NCBI RefSeq assembly: GCF_000400995.2
Contig: NZ_DF239007.1
Coordinates: 1 to 64,000, forward strand
Reading direction: 5' to 3'
Source of the DNA: Acidovorax sp. MR-S7
Lineage (GTDB): Bacteria > Pseudomonadota > Gammaproteobacteria > Burkholderiales > Burkholderiaceae_C
Length of the DNA: 64,000 nucleotides
The translations under genes were made by a program, and so were the position numbers. A model generated the notes under the pieces. The model was not told the origin of the DNA. It saw nothing but the letters and a program-made list of their open reading frames with translations, and searched no databases. Shown piece after piece: positions 61,295-64,000 of the stretch (positions are counted from its first letter, which is position 1; each line of letters begins with the position of its first letter).

Positions 61295-61755
61295 GCCACT
61301 ACCGCCTCAACCTGTTCATCCAGCCGGAGCAAGCCAAGCGTCTGGACGAGCTGGCCGCCAAGAAAGGCGTGTCCAAGTCGTCCATCGTCGCCGCTGCCTT
61401 GGCGTCCTGGCTATCGCCGGACGCGGCAGACCAGCGCGAGGCCGCCATCGCCAAGCGGCTTGATCGCCTGTCGCGCCATGCCGAGCGCATGGAGCGCGAC
61501 CAGAACATCGCCATCGAAACGCTGGCGCTGTTCATCCGCTACTACCTCACGGTCAGCGCGCCAGTTCCCGAGGCGCACCAAGAAGCGGCGCGCGCCCAGG
61601 GCAAGGCGCGCTTCGAGCAGTTCGTGGAGCAGTTGGGCCGTCACCTGATGCGCGGACGCAGCCTGGTGCGCGACGTGGTGGAGGAACTGCATCCCGATCC
61701 GATGCGGATGGATGACGCGGCGGCAGTTGCCGAAGCGCAGGAGCGCGCCTCATGA
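61291..61755 (+). CDS. CopG/ribbon-helix-helix family protein of the trb operon
   Basis: The 154-residue protein begins with a ribbon-helix-helix domain, YRLNLFIQPEQAKRLDELAA followed by KKGVSKSSIVAAAL, and continues with a charged helical region. Such genes stand between traG and trbB in Tn4371-type ICEs and probably regulate the transfer operon or take part in DNA processing. It overlaps both neighbours by four bases. Confidence 0.88.
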   Translation: MSHYRLNLFIQPEQAKRLDELAAKKGVSKSSIVAAALASWLSPDAADQREAAIAKRLDRLSRHAERMERDQNIAIETLALFIRYYLTVSAPVPEAHQEAARAQGKARFEQFVEQLGRHLMRGRSLVRDVVEELHPDPMRMDDAAAVAEAQERAS

Positions 61756-62801
61756 GCGCCGCGCCTTCGTCCTTCGCCACCTCGCTCGACCGCCGCATCC
61801 AGATGCTGCGCACGGCAATGGGGCCGCTGATCGCTGCCGCGCTCGAAGACCCGGACGTGGTGGAAGTGATGCTCAACCCCGACCGGACGTTATGGGTGGA
61901 TCGCCTGTCCTCGGGCCGCGCGCCGATGGGCGTGGAGCTGTCCGAGGCCGACGGCGAGCGAATCATCCGCCTTGTCGCCGCCCACGTTGGCGCAGAAGTA
62001 CATCGCGGCCAGCCGCTGCTGTCCGCCGAACTGCCCGAAACCGGCGAACGCTTCGAGGGCATCTTGCCGCCGGCAGCGCCGGGGCCGGCCTTCGCATTGC
62101 GCAAGCGCGCCATCGGCGTGATTCCGCTGGAGCGGTACGTCATCGACGGAATGATGGCCAGCGCGCAGGCGGGCTTTCTCGTTCGCGCCGTGCGCGAGCG
62201 GCAGAACGTGTTGATCGCCGGGGCTACCAGCAGCGGCAAGACCACGCTCGCCAATGCGCTGCTGGCCGAGATCGCCGCGACGGGCGACCGCGTGCTGGTA
62301 CTCGAAGAGACGGTGGAGCTGCAATGCGCGGCCCGCGACCACGTGCCGCTGCGCACGCGCGCGGGCGTGGTGTCCATGACCGAGCTGGTGCGCTCGTCCA
62401 TGCGCCTGCGCCCGGATCGCGTCGTCGTTGGCGAAGTGCGCGGCGCCGAGGCGCTGGATCTCATCAAGGTGTGGGGCACGGGCCATCCGGGCGGCATCGC
62501 CACGATCCATGCCGGCTCCGCGCTCGGCGCGCTGCTGCGCCTGGAGCAACTGATTCTCGAAGTGGCGGTGAACCCGCCCCGTGCGCTGATCGCGGAAGCG
62601 GTCAATGTGGTGATCCACATCGCCGGGCGCGGACGCAAGCGCCGCATCGAGAGCATCGCCCGCGTCGTCGGCTTCGACGGCGTGGGCTACCGACTGGCGG
62701 ATGCGATGGAAACACCGTTTCCCGAGCTGCCGCCACTTCCCGATGCCGCATCCGCTGCGGCGACTTCCCCATCCCTCGACCTTTCTGGAGAACTGCCATG
62801 A
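61752..62801 (+). CDS. trbB: Conjugal transfer ATPase TrbB (VirB11 family)
   Basis: The 349-residue protein is a VirB11-type hexameric ATPase. Walker A is IAGATSSGKTTLANAL near residue 157, the Asp box is RVLVLEETVELQC, Walker B is RPDRVVVGEVRGAEALD, and the His box is GHPGGIATIHAGSA. It powers assembly or substrate passage of the mating channel at the inner membrane. Start and stop overlap the neighbours by four bases. Confidence 0.95.
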   Translation: MSAAPSSFATSLDRRIQMLRTAMGPLIAAALEDPDVVEVMLNPDRTLWVDRLSSGRAPMGVELSEADGERIIRLVAAHVGAEVHRGQPLLSAELPETGERFEGILPPAAPGPAFALRKRAIGVIPLERYVIDGMMASAQAGFLVRAVRERQNVLIAGATSSGKTTLANALLAEIAATGDRVLVLEETVELQCAARDHVPLRTRAGVVSMTELVRSSMRLRPDRVVVGEVRGAEALDLIKVWGTGHPGGIATIHAGSALGALLRLEQLILEVAVNPPRALIAEAVNVVIHIAGRGRKRRIESIARVVGFDGVGYRLADAMETPFPELPPLPDAASAAATSPSLDLSGELP

Positions 62802-63175
62802 CGCACGTTGATGCTTTCCGTATTTCTGTAAATCCGCTTCCCCGGCCCGCGCGGTTGGATGGCCTGGCTCGCCCGACTATGCAAGGCTTGATGCTCGCTG
62901 CCTTCATGCTGCTGCTTGCGGGCACTGCGCAGGCCGCTGGCTCGTCGATGCCCTGGGAAGGCCCGCTGCAATCCATCCTCGAATCCATCCAGGGGCCGGT
63001 GGCGCGCATCGTCGCGGTCATCATCATCATCGCCACGGGCCTGGCGCTGGCCTTCGGCGATACCTCGGGCGGCTTTCGCAAGCTGATCCAGATCGTGTTC
63101 GGCCTGTCCATCGCGTTCGCGGCTTCGAGCTTCTTCCTGTCGTTCTTCAGCTTCTCCGGCGGGGCCGTCGTATGA
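62798..63175 (+). CDS. trbC: Conjugal transfer protein TrbC (pilin, VirB2-like)
   Basis: The 125-residue protein has a long leader with a hydrophobic stretch (LMLAAFMLLLAGTAQAAG) and two membrane segments, IVAVIIIIATGLALAFG and LIQIVFGLSIAFAASSFFLS, the layout of TrbC/VirB2 pilins. Cleavage after AQA is likely. The chosen ATG at 62798 overlaps the trbB stop. Confidence 0.9.
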   Translation: MTHVDAFRISVNPLPRPARLDGLARPTMQGLMLAAFMLLLAGTAQAAGSSMPWEGPLQSILESIQGPVARIVAVIIIIATGLALAFGDTSGGFRKLIQIVFGLSIAFAASSFFLSFFSFSGGAVV

Positions 63176-63444
63176 GTGCCCCGGACACCTTCGCGGCCGG
63201 GTTCGAGGTGCCGCTGCATCGCTCGCTCACCGAGCCGATCTTGCTAGGCGGCGCACCGCGCACCGTGGCGATCGCCAACGGCACGTTGGCCGCCGCTGTC
63301 GGGCTGGGCCTGCAACTGTGGATTCCCGGTGTCGTGCTCTGGATCGTCGGCCATTCGCTGGCGATGTGGGGCGCGCGCGTCGATCCGCAGTTCATGGCCG
63401 TGTTCGCGCGGCACATCAAGCACCGCCCGTTGCTGGACGTGTAG
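63172..63444 (+). CDS. trbD: Conjugal transfer protein TrbD (VirB3-like)
   Basis: The 90-residue inner membrane protein has VPLHRSLTEPILLGGAPRT, two membrane segments and MWGARVDPQFMAVFARHIKH, as in TrbD/VirB3 proteins that work with the TrbE ATPase. It overlaps trbC by four bases. Confidence 0.92.
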   Translation: MSAPDTFAAGFEVPLHRSLTEPILLGGAPRTVAIANGTLAAAVGLGLQLWIPGVVLWIVGHSLAMWGARVDPQFMAVFARHIKHRPLLDV

Positions 63445-63458
63445 GGGAGGACGCCGCG

Positions 63459-64000
63459 ATGCTGAACCTCGCCGAATACCGCCAGCGCCCGGCCTTGCTC
63501 GCCGACTGGCTGCCCTGGGCCGGACTGGTGGCGCCGGGCGTCGTCTTGAACAAGGACGGCAGCTTCCAGCGCACGGCGCGCTTTCGTGGCCCCGACCTCG
63601 ACAGCGCGACGCAAGGCGAGTTGATCGCCACGTCGGCGCGCTTGAACAACGCGCTGCGCCGCCTGGGTTCGGGCTGGGCGCTGTTCATCGAAGCCGAGCG
63701 CCGGTCTGCCGCCGACTACCCGCACTCCGATTTCCCTGAACCGCTGTCCTGGCTGGTCGATGAAGAACGCCGCGCCGCTTTCGAGGATTCGGGCAACCAC
63801 TTCGAGAGCAGCTATCACCTGACGCTGGCCTACCTGCCGTCCGAGGAATCCCGTGCCCGCGCCGCGGGCCTGCTGTATGAAAACCGGCCCACCGAAGGCG
63901 TGGATTGGCGCGAACGGTTGCACGCCTTCGTCGCTGAAACGGATCGCATCTTCGACCTGCTCGATGGCGTGATGCCGGAAATCGCGTGGCTCGATGACAG
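63459..64000 (+). CDS. trbE: Conjugal transfer ATPase TrbE (VirB4 family), N-terminal part
   Basis: About 180 codons are present before the window ends. The sequence MLNLAEYRQRPALLADWLPW, GVVLNKDGSFQRTARFRGPD, RRLGSGWALFIEAERR and SSYHLTLAYLPSEES is the typical start of TrbE. The ATPase motifs lie beyond the window. GGGGAGGACGCCGCG supplies the ribosome binding site, 14 bp after trbD. Confidence 0.92.
   Translation, partial: MLNLAEYRQRPALLADWLPWAGLVAPGVVLNKDGSFQRTARFRGPDLDSATQGELIATSARLNNALRRLGSGWALFIEAERRSAADYPHSDFPEPLSWLVDEERRAAFEDSGNHFESSYHLTLAYLPSEESRARAAGLLYENRPTEGVDWRERLHAFVAETDRIFDLLDGVMPEIAWLDD

Larger units (their letters stand above)
43351..64000 (+). mobile_element. Integrative and conjugative element, Tn4371 family (left part, continues beyond window)
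   Basis: The element starts at TTTTTCAT with a DUF4102-type integrase, followed by RadC-like, DUF2958 and DUF932 genes, and on the right eexN, traG, CopG-type, trbB, trbC, trbD and trbE in the order of the Tn4371 transfer module. A cargo block of about 9.6 kb interrupts it, starting inside the DUF932 gene and ending just before eexN. The usual replication/partition and relaxase genes of this family are not found between DUF932 and eexN, so transfer of this copy is doubtful. Confidence 0.85.

Overview
The window looks like the chromosome of a betaproteobacterium of the family Comamonadaceae (Acidovorax / Alicycliphilus / Delftia type). The reasons are very high G+C, large families of Bug/TctC binding proteins, a GCV operon behind a tandem glycine riboswitch, an ICE of the Tn4371 family, and a short dispersed repeat (core TAGCGCTTG..CAAGCGCTGGCAGCTAT) that I associate with this family. 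No tRNA, rRNA, CRISPR array or IS element was seen.

Layout. (1) 1-148: the 3' end of an integron-type integrase with its terminator. (2) 221-5103, minus strand: gcvT-gcvH-gcvP behind a tandem glycine riboswitch. (3) 5108-8675: a DctPQM TRAP transporter (minus) and a divergent Lrp/AsnC regulator. (4) 8735-11466, minus: an ABC importer of the TrpXYZ type. (5) 11631-13942: ETF-ubiquinone oxidoreductase and a divergent thioesterase. (6) 13943-18528: an OmpR/PmrA-type two-component system divergent from a PAP2 phosphatase and an EptA/MCR-like lipid A phosphoethanolamine transferase, with shared TTCAG direct repeats. (7) 18574-19239: a 666-bp near-palindromic repeat with no real gene.

(8) 19278-38313: a catabolic region. 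An 11-kb plus-strand operon (20778-31851) carries six Bug/TctC binding proteins, two LigI-like lactonases, an RraA-type aldolase, a D-2-hydroxyacid dehydrogenase, an SMP-30 lactonase and an IclR regulator. It is followed by a seventh TctC plus a LigJ-like 4-oxalomesaconate hydratase. An eighth TctC, an FMN 2-hydroxyacid dehydrogenase and a third IclR lie on the minus strand. The enzymes fit the lower part of a 2-pyrone-4,6-dicarboxylate / oxalomesaconate route ending in pyruvate and oxaloacetate. No ring-cleavage dioxygenase and no TctA/TctB membrane component is present. (9) 38333-43297: catalase, NDH-2, a PAS-LuxR regulator and a 3-oxoacid CoA-transferase (two subunits).

(10) 43351 to the right edge: a Tn4371-family ICE. 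Its left end is the 8-bp site TTTTTCAT inside the CoA-transferase terminator, followed by the integrase, a YhcG-like PDDEXK protein, RadC-like, a small Cys-containing protein, DUF2958 and the start of a DUF932 gene. On the right are eexN, traG, a CopG-type gene, trbB, trbC, trbD and the start of trbE. Between these halves sits a cargo block of about 9.6 kb (about 48977-58620): a truncated photolyase, a lipocalin, a CarH/LitR-like B12-binding MerR regulator, an FAD amine-oxidase-like protein, DUF1365, a cyclopropane-fatty-acid-synthase-like methyltransferase, a chalcone-isomerase-like protein, an MFS transporter, a DUF3833 lipoprotein, an SDR and a SnoaL-like protein. This is a light / photo-oxidative-stress membrane-lipid cluster carried in an ICE. 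Genes are broken at both junctions, and the replication/relaxase part expected there is missing.

Two repeat families deserve attention: the AGCGCT repeat, which forms the signal-peptide coding region of two neighbouring TctC genes and supplies stop codons to two others, and a leader module repeated upstream of four consecutive ICE genes.
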